Shown here: piece after piece, positions 24,301 to 34,735 of the stretch | Numbering within the stretch: the first letter of the stretch is position 1 | Layout: each line of letters opens with the position of its first letter | NCBI GenBank assembly: GCA_030674185.1 | Contig: CM060307.1 | Location: forward strand, 77,660,635 to 77,724,634 | DNA length: 64,000 nt | Reading direction: 5' to 3' | DNA from: Monoplex corrugatus | Taxonomy: Eukaryota; Mollusca; Gastropoda; Littorinimorpha; Ranellidae | The notes under the pieces: model-generated | What the model was told of the DNA's origin: nothing | What the model saw: only the letters and a program-made list of their open reading frames with translations | The model's database searches: none | Translations under genes and position numbers: made by a program

Positions 24301-27300
24301 ACAGTTCAGAAAAGAAGCTGGTGGACAGGGTGAGGAAGTGAAAATGTGTTTCAAGATTTTTGTACACACCAATAAAAGGGTGTAGAAAATACCCGCCAAT
24401 CCATGTGCAGCTCCAAGGTACTTCTTGTTGTGCCACAAGTACATGAGAGGCGGGCCATCTTTTGTCTGTGAACCTAGTGCTTGACCAGACTCTAGTACTG
24501 CCTTTGTTACCTGAAAACAAAAATTGCACAAACATGTCATACATGTAGAGAACAATGATTTACATCTTACCATTTAAAAAAACATATGCACAAGACTTAA
24601 GAGAAACAGAGGAAAGAGAAAGAATGATCTGGATTTTTCTTTTTGTGTGTGTGTGTGTGTGCAGGGAAGGGGGGAGTTTAGGACTTTAGTTTTTACAGAA
24701 AGCATATACAAAAATAAGAACTCCTTTTGCATTACCCAAACAATCCATATCAAGGTGTGCCTGCTATACCTGACACAGCACCAACAACAACAACAAAATA
24801 AAGGGTGGGTGGGCATAAGGAGGTGGTCTGATACATGTACTGATGGAGTATGAATATAGTTTATCAAAATTGACAGATTATAACATGAAATCAGAAACAG
24901 GTAATAGTAACACTAGTCAAGAGAAAAAACATAAGAAGAATAATGTTTAAATCATTTGATAAAATGAGTCTTTCATACATGACTACATACACATAAGAAA
25001 ACACAAAAATATAAACGAACCTACTCGCACATGCAAACATGCACACACACACACACACCAGCACAGGGTTTACGAGGTTCACACTTAATATAGTATGAAC
25101 ATAGACATTAATAAAGTATAAACATAGTTCATCAGGAATGGCAATAGACCATATCACAGCTAATAGTACCACAGGGGCAGATATTGAGGGGAGGATCCAG
25201 GACTTCCAACACCCATCCACCCTGACCTGTCCTAATAGTTGAACTGCTCTGAGGAGATAAGTAAGTTAAGTAATTTTAAATACTACACAATTTCATTGAC
25301 AGAGTGTATCAAATGACTTGTATTTCAATCCACTGGACAGATTTGTTTTCTTGGAGGGCATATCATGTCCCACACTGCCCTAGACTCCTTAGAAGTGGAT
25401 GTAGATGTTTCTGAAAAAAATACGTTTTGAGTTGTTCTCCGAAAGTAAACTAACAAATGCTTTGTCCTGAAGACATTTGGAAGGAGTTCCATAACACAGG
25501 TAGACAGAACAGAGATACAGTCAAGACAGAAGCACCCTAAGATCTGAGAGCTTCTGAAGAATTGTAGGGCAGATTTCTGACATATTTTGGCATGATGCTG
25601 AAATTTGGACACTGAAAACAAAGCAATCAGATGACACTATGACTGAAAATGTGTAAGCTGAGAGAGAAAAAAAAAGGGGTGGGAGAGGAGGGGAAGACCT
25701 ACACTCGATATGATTTGACACTGATGACACAAGAAATCAACAGAGATTAATGATGCTTCAAAGAATGTGCTTCAGTTCATTTATTCTACTGTTGGCCACA
25801 GAATATCGATAAGTTTTAGTATCACCTACTAAGACTGTATCATAGCCTTTTGTCATCTTTTAGTGTAAAGAAAATGAATGAATGACTCTTACATGTCTGA
25901 TTGCAAGTCTGTCTAATTGCAAGTATGATTTTAGATATAATAACAACAATTTGGGTACATTTTTTCTAAAATGAAATTTGATTCACAATGAAGAATAAAC
26001 CAAATTATATCTTAAAATATTTGCCAAAAGAAGAAAGCTTTCTAGCTGATACATGTTTAAACTTTGTACATGTATTTTTGACAAGGAAAGTAAAAAGCTC
26101 ATGAAATTTGGAATTTTTGAAAAAATTTCATCGCTTTTTAAGTGCTTTTAACCAAGTTACTAGGAAATTGAAGATCAGATATTAAAAACTCAACATACAG
26201 AAAAATCTCAGTTGTCATAATTTTGACCCTATCCAGCCATTTTTAGCCACAGCTAAGATTGGCTGGTTGCGACTTTAGTTGGCTATTCCCATGCTGCATC
26301 AAAAATATTATAAGTCAAAATATTCAGATCTGTGTATCATTGGAAGTGGCTAAGTATGTTAGTTATAAGAAGAGAGTTCCCTATTACCTTGACAATGACC
26401 TCCCTGTCCACCTTATCTGTGCCCAGGTGATGTTGAACAAAAAGGAGGGCAGACAAGTAGCCACATCGACCATACAGGTGTTCGTCTGGCAAAGTCTGGT
26501 CTCGTATCACATTTATGTGCATTGATTCCAGTCTGAAAGATAACGACAATAATTTGAGGAAAAAAAAATGTTCAGCCATACTAATAATCCTCACTTTTAC
26601 AATGAAAATATACTTTCAGTTAAAAAGAAAGGATCATGCTCCAATAATTGAAGTATACGTGAAAGGCTTCTCTCAAACTCTCCGAATGATTACATTCTTC
26701 AGACAAATTCATAAGTATTTTTATCATGAATTATTTAACATACAAAGATTCCAATTTGTCTATTCCAAAAATAAAACTGCTGGTAACAAAAGTAAACAAA
26801 ACAAGTAATTTGCTACACATCTCCTCAGATTAATAAGACAGAGATTATGTTGGTGAAATGTTAAGCAGATACTGAGCATAAAAAAGCGTTATCTTTAACA
26901 GCAGCAAGAAAACACTACAGTGTGCTTCTATGTGTTCTTCAGTTTTTCTGAGTCTATAGTTGCACCAATGGTTTAAGCACCGTGGCAAAATGATCTGGAC
27001 AGATGAGCGTTTGTGCATTATGTGATGGCTGCGCTCAAAATTCATGAACTGGTCTCGCAATCTGTATCATGGAATGATGGATACGTTCGCAGTAATGACC
27101 AGAAGTCAGTATGATGCTATCATCATCCTAGCATCCTGTGACATCAGATATGGTCTCAGAATATCTACCAAACAATACACTATTACATGATGCTTGATGG
27201 AAGTTCTGCATTTGATAACATGAAAAGCGACATGAATTCTTATCTGAAGAGGTCTTGAGATGGGATGGCCTGCTTACAACATAGACAGCTATTCTGCAGG

Positions 27301-27853
27301 CACACATTTTTTTTTTATATCTGAATGACAGAATCAGGAAAAGACATCTATGCTATGCATAAAACAACCATTTTGTTATCTCTGATTATAGTGGTTATAG
27401 AGTAGTTTTCCATGTTATAACCGACACAGAAACAAAGTATTGTGATAAGTCTTCTGCAAGGAGTGCGCCACCAGAACTTCAATTGTTTACCTGGAAATAC
27501 ACTGTGCAGAATTTCGTTCATCTCCCATTTTGCTGTAGACAACAGCCCCTATGGCAAGCGGTCCAGCATCACCACACAGGAAGGTATGCCTGCGCCCTTG
27601 TGGATTTGCAAGAGCTTCTTTGACATGGTTTAACGACAGTGTCAGGAAAGACTCTTCACTGCTACTGGTGTCGTTCCGTAAACACTGATGAAGGTGAAGG
27701 TACAACAAAGCATAACCTGATGAAAGAAAGCATTTACTGAGAGATTATACATACATATATATATTCAAATAATAATCAACACAAGATGGGCATTAAAATC
27801 GAAGTGTTGTCCAAACTTTCAGAATAGTTCAAATATATCCTCTATCTCACCTG

Positions 27854-27908
<55 letters not shown>

Positions 27909-27922
27909 ATCACCTGAAACAC

Positions 27923-27959
<37 letters not shown>

Positions 27960-30900
27960 CACACCACACACACACACTTTACTCCAGGAAGTGAAAAGAT
28001 ACAACAAACCGGTTTATTATTAAGTACCACTTACTACAAAGTCATCAGGAAGTGAAAAGATACAATTTGGATCTTTATCTAGTACCACTGACAGCAAAGT
28101 CACCTCGGGTCTAGGTTGAAAGGACTAAGATGAGTGACAACCTTTACACTGTCAGTTTACTTCCATCATTGAAAAATATGACAGGCTACCTGACTACTGC
28201 ATACTGCTTTGGCAGGCTTCCACTGCACACTGCACTAAAATGTGGGAGGCTGAATCAGTGAATGAATATTGTATCAACAGAATAGTAAACAGTTTCTCAT
28301 TTGGGTTATACTTTACAATCCTCCCATAACCAAGATCTGCAACAAACACATTCTGACATGACAGTCACTGAATGAGTACACTCAGAAAGAAGTCATGACT
28401 GACACTGTCAATGACAATTTCTTTTTTAATCACATAAAATTACCGATAATGGCAACAAATGAATATCCTTTCCTTTTCCCTGACATGGCTGTAACTATAA
28501 AATAAAATTAATAAAAGCCCGCCAATTTCAAATAGTGACAAAACCAATATATGCGACCTGCCAGCACAAAATCGGTCTTAACTAGCGTTTTGGGCATTTT
28601 GAGATATACATATCACTGGAAAGTGTACATTCTGCAGAATATTTTGGTACTTGAATAAAGCTTGTACTAAAAAAATGTAGAAGTTATGTATATTTAAAGT
28701 CATTAAGTTGTACGACGGCCATTTTGAGAAAACGGCCTCTAAAGTTTTTGTGTGCTCTCCTACACATTTTCCTTAAATTTCTTTATTTGGTGGCTTTAAC
28801 CCAGTTTGTTTCTAATTTTTGCTGTCATTATCTGAAAGGTGCACCAAAGAGCTTTCCATAAGTATATTACATGTGCGGGTACTATACACTATACAGGTTA
28901 CGGTTCATAATAAAGAGACAAAAATAGGTACTTTTGGTAGGAAATTGCATTCTTTCTACTGTGATCAGTGCATTAGAATACCATTTTAAATTTATTAATA
29001 ATATTTTTTCAAGAAAAACATTTCTGTGGAGGATAGATTATAGTCTACAGAAATCAATTTTGAGAAAAGTCAACACACCCCAGATAGACCCTAAGGCATC
29101 TTTTCAGCTCTTAGTGCTGTTCAACTGAATGCGAGTTAAGACTGATTTCGTGGTGGGAGGTAACATATAAAAAAACTTTTAGAATGTAAATAATTTAAAA
29201 ACATTAACATAAAAAACTTCTGGAATTACCACTTGTGCCAGTATAAACAGAAAAGTCAGGTCTCTTGTGCTCGTCTTGGCCAATGGAGGACTGAAGCTGC
29301 TTCAGCAATCTTGTAATGACTTCTTTCAGTTGCTCCGCTGCACTGCTCAGTAACTGCAAAGAGGTATTATTATCAAAATATACACTTTACACAGGCTACT
29401 ACTGATCATGATAACAATGATGGACTCTTCCATTGGTCCAGCAGATGGGTATGCACACTGGTCTTCAGTGCCTGTGTAGGTCTTCATGTGGGACAGAAGA
29501 CCAATCCCAGAGGAACATATTCTTACACAAATACTGTATGGGAAGGCCCTGGCTTCTGCTTCTGTTGGTCCCTCTTTAGTTGAATATCTTCTGTTCTGTG
29601 CTGTTCAAACGTGATCAAGCTCTGCGTGCACTGCTGTTGCCTGCATACACTACTGTGAACAATGTCTTCCCAGTTGGTGATGTTAATGTTGTGGGTGATA
29701 TTGGCTGATAGATACATGGATGATCACAGCATCTTTAAAGTCTCGAGGAATCTCTTCTTCCTGTAGCATCTTTAAAGTCTTGAGGAACCTCTTCTTTCTG
29801 CTGATGATGTTGTCGGAAGTCTCTACCTATGACTCTGTATAAGGCGGTTATGGGGGATGGTTGTCCACTGCAGACCTGAGGCAGGTCTATATGGTGTTCA
29901 TATCCTCTCATAGCCACAAAGCAGCCATATGTAGGGACACCACAACTCTCCTCAAACGGGCAAAGGAGAAATGGAGATTTTTTTTTTTTATATACATTAT
30001 TTCAGCATTCCCCCTTTTTTCTTTTTTTTTCCGCATGTATGTATACACATTGTTTTGCCTACACTGTGTAAGTGGCATATTGCTGCACAGTCTGCATAAT
30101 CTATCTTCGGTGGGCATGCATGCTGGGCGTTTTCCATAAGTCATCGGGCACTGACTAGACTTACAGGATTTTTAAAATGTACATAGCATATTCACACAAT
30201 GGGCTTTAGGCAAAAGCAGGTCTGCACCCATGCTGAATTGGGAGATCAGAGGAAATGTCCACTCTCATCTGTCATTTCCTACAATAAGTGGCATTCCTAT
30301 AATAGGTGCCAATATGCCATGCTCCCCTCATAAGGCCAGAGTGGGTTTCACAAGCAAGGGCTCAATTTTACATTAATAAGATACCAGACAAATTACAAGA
30401 CTTCCACTACTGCATACTGACAGGGAGTCCTCACACCCTTGTGACAGAAGTTTAGCATTAAAAAACAGAAAAGCCAAAGGAATTTCTGAGGTATCCCATA
30501 AGACAGAACATCAGTGCTGCTCAGGACCCCTGAATTTCTGACTGACACAGAAGCATAAAGTTCTAGTCAAGACTACTGATTCTGACATATCTTTTGAGAG
30601 GCATGTTATTGTTACTTTTATTTTTAGAGCCCAGCAGACTGCATAGAGCCATATCAGGACTATAACTATTTCAAAACATACACAATACTTCAACAGGAAA
30701 AAAGGGAAAACAAATTTAAGTACATATAGAATGCATCCCCACACATAATCTCAGGAGATGCCCCTGGCAATGACCACACCATCCAATTTATCACACTAGG
30801 GATTTAAAAACATATCTGAATAGAGTAGATCAATGTGTTCATACAAACCTCACAATTTCTGTCAGTATGTGATGTTTAGACTAGAAATTGCGTAGTTCTC

Positions 30901-32043
30901 ATCTGTGAATGTCAATTCTGGCTTATGAAGTAATATGATAAAATATGTTAGTATCAACTTTAAAGACAGACCAGACTATATCAGTCACTCTCAAACTTAC
31001 TGTAAGTGTAATACATGCCAGATGTATTCCTCACATTACAAAGCATCCAGAAACCTTTTTGACAATAATCACCAACAAAGAAAATGGTTCCAACTCAAAC
31101 CACCATCACCACCAACAAAGCAAAAACAAAGTGTAAGAGAAATTATCTAATTCTAATGTATGTCACTGGGGAAATTTTTGTTTGCAAACGCACAACTGAT
31201 AACAGAGAATAAACTATAATAAAAGCACACTTCAACAACCTGCTTTAAATATCATTACTAAAAGAACAGAAAACACAACTCTCTTAGCAAATATGAAAAC
31301 CACAAATCAATTATAACAACAAAAAACAAAAAGTGCAAACATTTTAGACTGAATTAAGTGTGGCCATTCATTGTGTCTTCAAACAGAACTAGATGAATTG
31401 ACTGAAAACTCTAAACTGAAGTGTTCACCATACCAAGTGTACAACAGCTGGGTAAGATGACACCTCCACTGAAAATAGCCAAACACCCTCTGATGTATGG
31501 TTTGGCTATGCATAACTAGGCCAATCAAGGATCTTTTTTTCACATTAATATCAGAAATCTAGATTTTCTAGAATACACTTACATCGTTGCTATCATCTCG
31601 ACTACTGTTAATTCCAGAACAATCCATAACTGGAATGGAAACCAGGCCAAATGCTAGATCTAATGATCTAGATCTAGTAACTAAGGAGTTGGCGTCTTCA
31701 GCAACTGAAAAATAACAATCGATGAATCACGAACCTACAACAAATTTCTATGCGTACAGTTTTGCACTTGACGGGGGGAAAAAACATGCTTTACTTGATA
31801 TTGATCAGGAAAAAGCTTCGAGCCTGCAAGCCACACATCTGACTGGTGCTGGTGCAAGACCTGATGATTGATCATCATCATGATGATCATCATCACGAAC
31901 AAAGACCATGACCTGATGAAGACAGGGATGCTGCTAGTCCTTTGCTACTGCAAACACCATACCTTTTTGTCTTCTCCAAGTAGTTTTTCTCCACTAAAAT
32001 CAGCAAACGGGTTTTTGAACAATGGTACTTCTCTGTCTTCCAT
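21360..32043 (-). CDS. LanC-like protein (LANCL family)
   Basis: Coding exons in transcript order are 31963-32043, 29230-29353, 27491-27716, 26388-26532, 24370-24510, 23673-23858, 22892-23068, 22171-22243 and 21360-21436. All have GT-AG borders and matching phases, giving 409 residues, close to the 399-450 of vertebrate LANCL1-3. Motifs: NPFADF near the N-terminus (NPYADY in LANCL1); YALLYLHLH and [67 protein letters not shown]; and the C-terminal FPAFQF. The zinc ligands of the family (Cys of WCHG, Cys-His of LCHG) fall at about residues 285 and 331-332, the same spacing of 46 as in LANCL1. Mammalian LANCL proteins are reported as glutathione S-transferases acting on dehydroamino acids in proteins; a similar role is inferred. 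The ATG at 32041-32043 has a good context (ACCATGG) and fits the family N-terminus. Which LANCL paralog this is was not resolved. Confidence 0.9.
21769..22243 (-). repeat. Tandem duplication covering the penultimate LANCL exon
   Basis: Two units of about 235 bp lie side by side, starting with GACTTTTA.TACAAAATCT at 21769 and 22001. The unit at 22001-22243 holds the working exon (22171-22243). In the other unit the matching stretch (about 21934-21998, minus) still reads without stops and keeps EWC..M.E.QC..PDQ.FSMFE. Its donor has changed from GAAG|GTAG to GAAGTAGG, and its acceptor region has lost the GTGCAG of the working exon. It looks like a decayed spare exon. Confidence 0.8.
22617..22800 (+). 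mobile_element. tRNA-headed SINE-like fragment
   Basis: The plus strand reads ACTAACTGGTTAGAACAACA then GGTTGTGGATTTACACCCC, an A-box/B-box-like arrangement, followed by non-tRNA sequence. It sits within a LANCL intron. It is decayed and the boundaries are approximate. Confidence 0.4.
25325..25600 (-). mobile_element. Possible LINE ORF2 C-terminal remnant
   Basis: The minus strand reads a peptide with [20 protein letters not shown], which resembles the WNSLP...R....FK..LKTHLF block at the end of CR1/L2-like RT proteins. Only this block is recognisable. It lies in a LANCL intron. Confidence 0.35.
26130..26310. repeat. Dispersed repeat, copy 1 (second copy near 39565-39720)
   Basis: The words GGAAATTGAAG, CATAATTTTGACCCT, TCCAGC, TTTAGCCA.AGCT, GATTGGCT and CCCATGCTGCATCA occur in the same order and spacing at 26160-26305 and 39575-39712. 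It is a non-coding interspersed element of unknown class, in the intron of a different gene at each site. Confidence 0.75.
27856..27977. repeat. (CA)n microsatellite, interrupted
   Basis: Two CA tracts separated by about 20 bp of unique sequence with a short GATCACCTGAAACACC block. Confidence 0.95.
27985..28105. repeat. Two-copy tandem repeat, period 61
   Basis: CAGGAAGTGAAAAGATACAA occurs at 27985 and again at 28046, each followed by TAGTACCACT/AAGTACCACT and CAAAGTCA. Confidence 0.85.
28106..29229. other. LANCL intron sequence, no feature seen
   Basis: AT-rich intron sequence. No repeat, RNA gene or extra exon is convincing. The frame at 28934-29128 (+) is short and featureless. Confidence 0.4.
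29728..29800. repeat. Two-copy tandem repeat, period 37
   Basis: AGCATCTTTAAAGTCT.GAGG followed by AA.CTCTTCTT occurs at 29728 and 29765. Confidence 0.8.
30025..30265. repeat. Dispersed repeat, copy 2 (see 736-1010)
   Basis: Shares TATTGCTGCACAGTCTGCA, TCTATCTTC, GGGCATG, GGGCACTGACTAGACTTACA and GGGAGATC with 736-1010 in the same order. It lies in a LANCL intron. Confidence 0.6.
30605..30680. repeat. Short interspersed repeat, copy 1
   Basis: GACTGCATAGAGCCATATCA followed by GG.CTATAACT.TTTCA is shared with 32275-32342. The preceding TTATTGTTA.TTTT tract is also shared, suggesting a common 3' tail. Confidence 0.7.
31583..31704 (-). other. Candidate LANCL cassette exon (122 nt)
   Basis: On the minus strand this 122 nt stretch is bordered by a strong acceptor (TTATTTTTCAG) and a strong donor (GAT|GTAAGT). 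Only one frame is open ([13 protein letters not shown]...). That frame ends in phase 0, correct for joining the next exon at 29353, but it needs an incoming phase of 1, whereas exon 1 (donor AAG|GTATGG at 31963) ends in phase 0. Joined to exon 1 it would give a stop after seven codons. Skipping it gives a clean protein. It may be an alternative or frame-breaking cassette, belong to another first exon, or be a false exon. Confidence 0.35.
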
Positions 32044-32274
32044 GGTGTGCAAACGGTACAAACTGCCAGCATCACACCGAGCTCTGCGCACAGTTGGTCT
32101 ATACAGTCGCTGCAGAAGCAGACGGAAGCAGACAAGCATGTCGCAAGAGCGTTCCAGGGAGAGTACTCCACGTACACTATTCATGCTATTCGCCGATATT
32201 AGTTTCCGAAGGAATACATAAAAGTTAAAACGGTAGGTACGGCAGCCTAGCTGATGTAACTAATTACCATTGTT

Positions 32275-32342
32275 ATTGTTATTTTTGTGTAAAGCCCAAT
32301 CGACTGCATAGAGCCATATCAGGGCTATAACTGTTTCACGTT
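32275..32342. repeat. Short interspersed repeat, copy 2
   Basis: Second copy of the element at 30605-30680; shares GACTGCATAGAGCCATATCA and GGGCTATAACTGTTTCA. It lies about 230 bp upstream of the LANCL start codon, so it may overlap the promoter region. Confidence 0.7.
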
Positions 32343-32924
32343 TTTTGTAATCAAGTATTTGGCTAACCAAGCCCAAGGGCTACGAACTAACGAAGGAGAG
32401 GTATGGTCTTGTCAGACTTGTGCCAATCACTGAACCACTACCACTACCAGAACTAACTTACAGTTACACTAACATAATAATATAATAAAGAAGAGCATCT
32501 TTTCTTAAATTGTATCGACTCATCGCAGATGCAGACAACACGTCAACACGCATTGCGCATTCACCCGCACTCACCTCTCACAATCTACGACATATGTCAC
32601 ATAACTCTATTAACTGTCGTGGACATATTCAAGGCATTGTGATTCAATTGTCATTGGTCAAATCTTTAGTCTAAGTTTAGTTTAGGCCAACGTATCACTA
32701 TCAGTTAATGTCAAAACTGACCCATCACTGAGTTCAGTCATTGTGTCATTCATTTACACTGGTATCAGCCTCAGTGACTCACTGTGATAACATGTAAAAT
32801 AGATCTAGAATATCAAGTGGCTAAGCAATTCGAGCAAAAGTTAGGTAATGTCAGTATCTTGTCCATAGCTTTTACTCAAATAATCGATCATTGGCTTGCT
32901 TCCCATTCGGTCTTCCCATTTTCT

Positions 32925-33116
32925 TTAACCCTTTGACTCCTGCAGCCTGTCCAACATATCCTTCTTTGTCAACCATGCTGGAAGAGCAAAAACTTAACAC
33001 CTTTGACTCCCTCATCCTATCCACCAGCTTTCTGCAGGAAGCTGGTGGATAGGTGAGGGAGTCAAAGGGTTAAGTTTTTGCAGTTGGTAGATAGGGTTGC
33101 AGTGTGCAAGGGTTAA
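32925..33116. mobile_element. Palindromic MITE, copy 1 (piggyBac-type TTAA ends)
   Basis: The segment begins TTAACCCTTTGACTCC and ends AAGGGTTAA, so it has inverted termini bounded by TTAA. Inside, 32988-33030 and 33039-33079 form a near-perfect hairpin with an 8 nt loop. A second copy is at 50888-51076. TTAA target sites with ends starting CCC are typical of piggyBac-superfamily transposons, so a non-autonomous piggyBac-type element is inferred. No transposase is present. Confidence 0.75.
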
Positions 33117-34282
33117 GGTTGATTTGACTTTATTGTTGTTTTCATCATAGAAGAACATCTTGGTAAGCCTCCATAGTTTTCTGCCATCCTTCTCAAAGGT
33201 TCAGAGAGCTTGTTTTTTCTCTCCAGCTTGTGCATTTTTATTGCAGTTTTTACTATAAGTGTTTGTATGCTGGAATCTTGTATTAATTTCTTCTGATTGG
33301 TTGGTTTCTGGTTTCTTAGTAGATTCTGACAGGGCATCTTCAAGTTCTGCAGTTCTGTATTCCAATTTGTTTTTTTACTGCTTCCTGGCATGGGTTTCAA
33401 GGACTGTATTAGAAACATTTGCATTGAAGTCCTTCATTACCATATTATGGCAGTACCTAGAACTGTAATGCCATTGGTGAGTTCACTGATGCTGTGTTGA
33501 GATGGTCCATTTGCCTTCTGAAAGTTCTGCCATGGATTCTTATAAACCAAGAGTCAGCGAGACTGGACTATGGTCACTTCTTCCCAATTCCCCAACTTGT
33601 CTGGTTCATCTCATTAGTGAAGAATGTAAGGTCATGGGTGGAAATGGTGTGCCATCCCCTGGAGCAGAATGTGAGTTAGTCCAGAGGTCTATTTTAGAAG
33701 ATGAGCTTCTTGTCATTCTGCCATTCGTTTGTTTCTTCACTTTGACTGTTCATGTGCTCATACCCCAGCTTTGTGAGTGACTAAAGTCACCAACTACCAG
33801 AAAGTTGAAGGCGTTGGTGTTGACATGTCAAAGGAAAGGACCCAGTCATTTGGGCAGTAGAGGTTTGAAGTCTGATGTGTTTGCCTGGATATGCATCACT
33901 TGTTATTCAAAGTCTTCCATGTGTGTGTCTACCAGACAGGTATTAGTGTTTCTAATAACGGTCAGGATTTCTGCTTTGTTTCTGTCTGTTCTATCAGACC
34001 TAAAGCACTGGTAGCCTCTTACCTTGAAGGACTTGTTGCCTTTCAGTTGTTTCCTGATCACAACAGACACTGATATTCTTCTCATATAGGATATGCCCCA
34101 GCTCAGTTTTCTTGTTTTGTGACACTGTCTGCATTCCACTGCATGACTGTGAAAGGTCTCTGCTGGCTGGAACGTTTTCGTGTCATTGTGCAGCCAGTAG
34201 CTTTCCTCCTGCATTCCCTGGCATGACAAGACAGACGGGAAGAACCTCCAGTAGCTGAGGGGGATCCTGTTGAAGCTCAGGA
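33117..34282 (-). mobile_element. Decayed LINE endonuclease region (I/Nimb-like)
   Basis: On the minus strand, starting near 34120, the frame reads KTRKLSWGISY, then FKVRGYQCFRSDRTDRNKAE then ILTVIRNTN, which matches the start of APE endonuclease domains of I/Jockey-type LINEs (RGY..FR.DR....GG...VRN). Continuing down with frame changes: LVVGDFSHSQSWGYEHM, a WHT.STHDLTFFTNE block, a SDHSPVSLTL block (about 33560-33580) and then a basic linker (LERKNKLSEPLRRM). Many stops. The RT part is missing in this copy. Confidence 0.65.
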
Positions 34283-34285
34283 CCT

Positions 34286-34735
34286 GATGTAACGGGCGTA
34301 ATAGTCTAATGGTTAGGACATTGGTCTTCCAACTGGGAAGTCTGGGTTCAAGCCTTACATGGGTACTGCTTGGTGAGTAAAGTGTGGAGATCTTTCCGAG
34401 CTCCCAGGTCAACATTAGCGTGGATTTGCATGTGCCTGACTCCCTTCATGTCAACATGCATGCAGAACATCAAATGTACACATATAAAGTTTCTGTAAGC
34501 CTTGAAAGTATTCAGTGGTTTATGGAAACATGAAAACACTTGGCACACCCATCCCATAAATGAGTATGACTGCCATAGTGGCAGGGTTAAAAAAACAACA
34601 AAAAACATACACCTATACACATAAAAGCCCACTTGTGTATATATATATATATATATGTGTATATATACATATATATATACGTGAGTGCACATGTGAATTG
34701 CAGCCCATGGACAAAAAAAGAAAAAGGAACCCTGT
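34286..34735 (+). mobile_element. tRNA-derived SINE
   Basis: The head reads TAATAGTCTAATGGTTAGGA (A box) and GGGTTCAAGCC (B box) with a tRNA-like spacing, i.e. an internal Pol III promoter. The body continues through GGTCAACATTAGCG, CCTGACTCCCTTCATGTCAA, TATGGAAACATGAAAACACT, GAGTATGACTGCCATAGTGG CAGGG and a tail with AAAAGCCCACTTGTGTATAT, a TA/TG run and TTGCAGCCCATGGAC. To my recollection a closely similar body is common in gastropod genomes; that is not verified here. Length about 450 bp. It appears largely complete. Confidence 0.7.

Noticed and set aside
31860..31900. ATGATCATCATCATGATGATC palindrome-like cluster taken as a possible regulatory site
   Set aside because: It is a short GAT/ATC simple repeat.
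32044..32184. Upstream in-frame ATG at 32182-32184 as LANCL start
   Set aside because: The added residues do not resemble the family N-terminus, while the ATG at 32041 has a strong context and directly precedes the conserved NPFADF.
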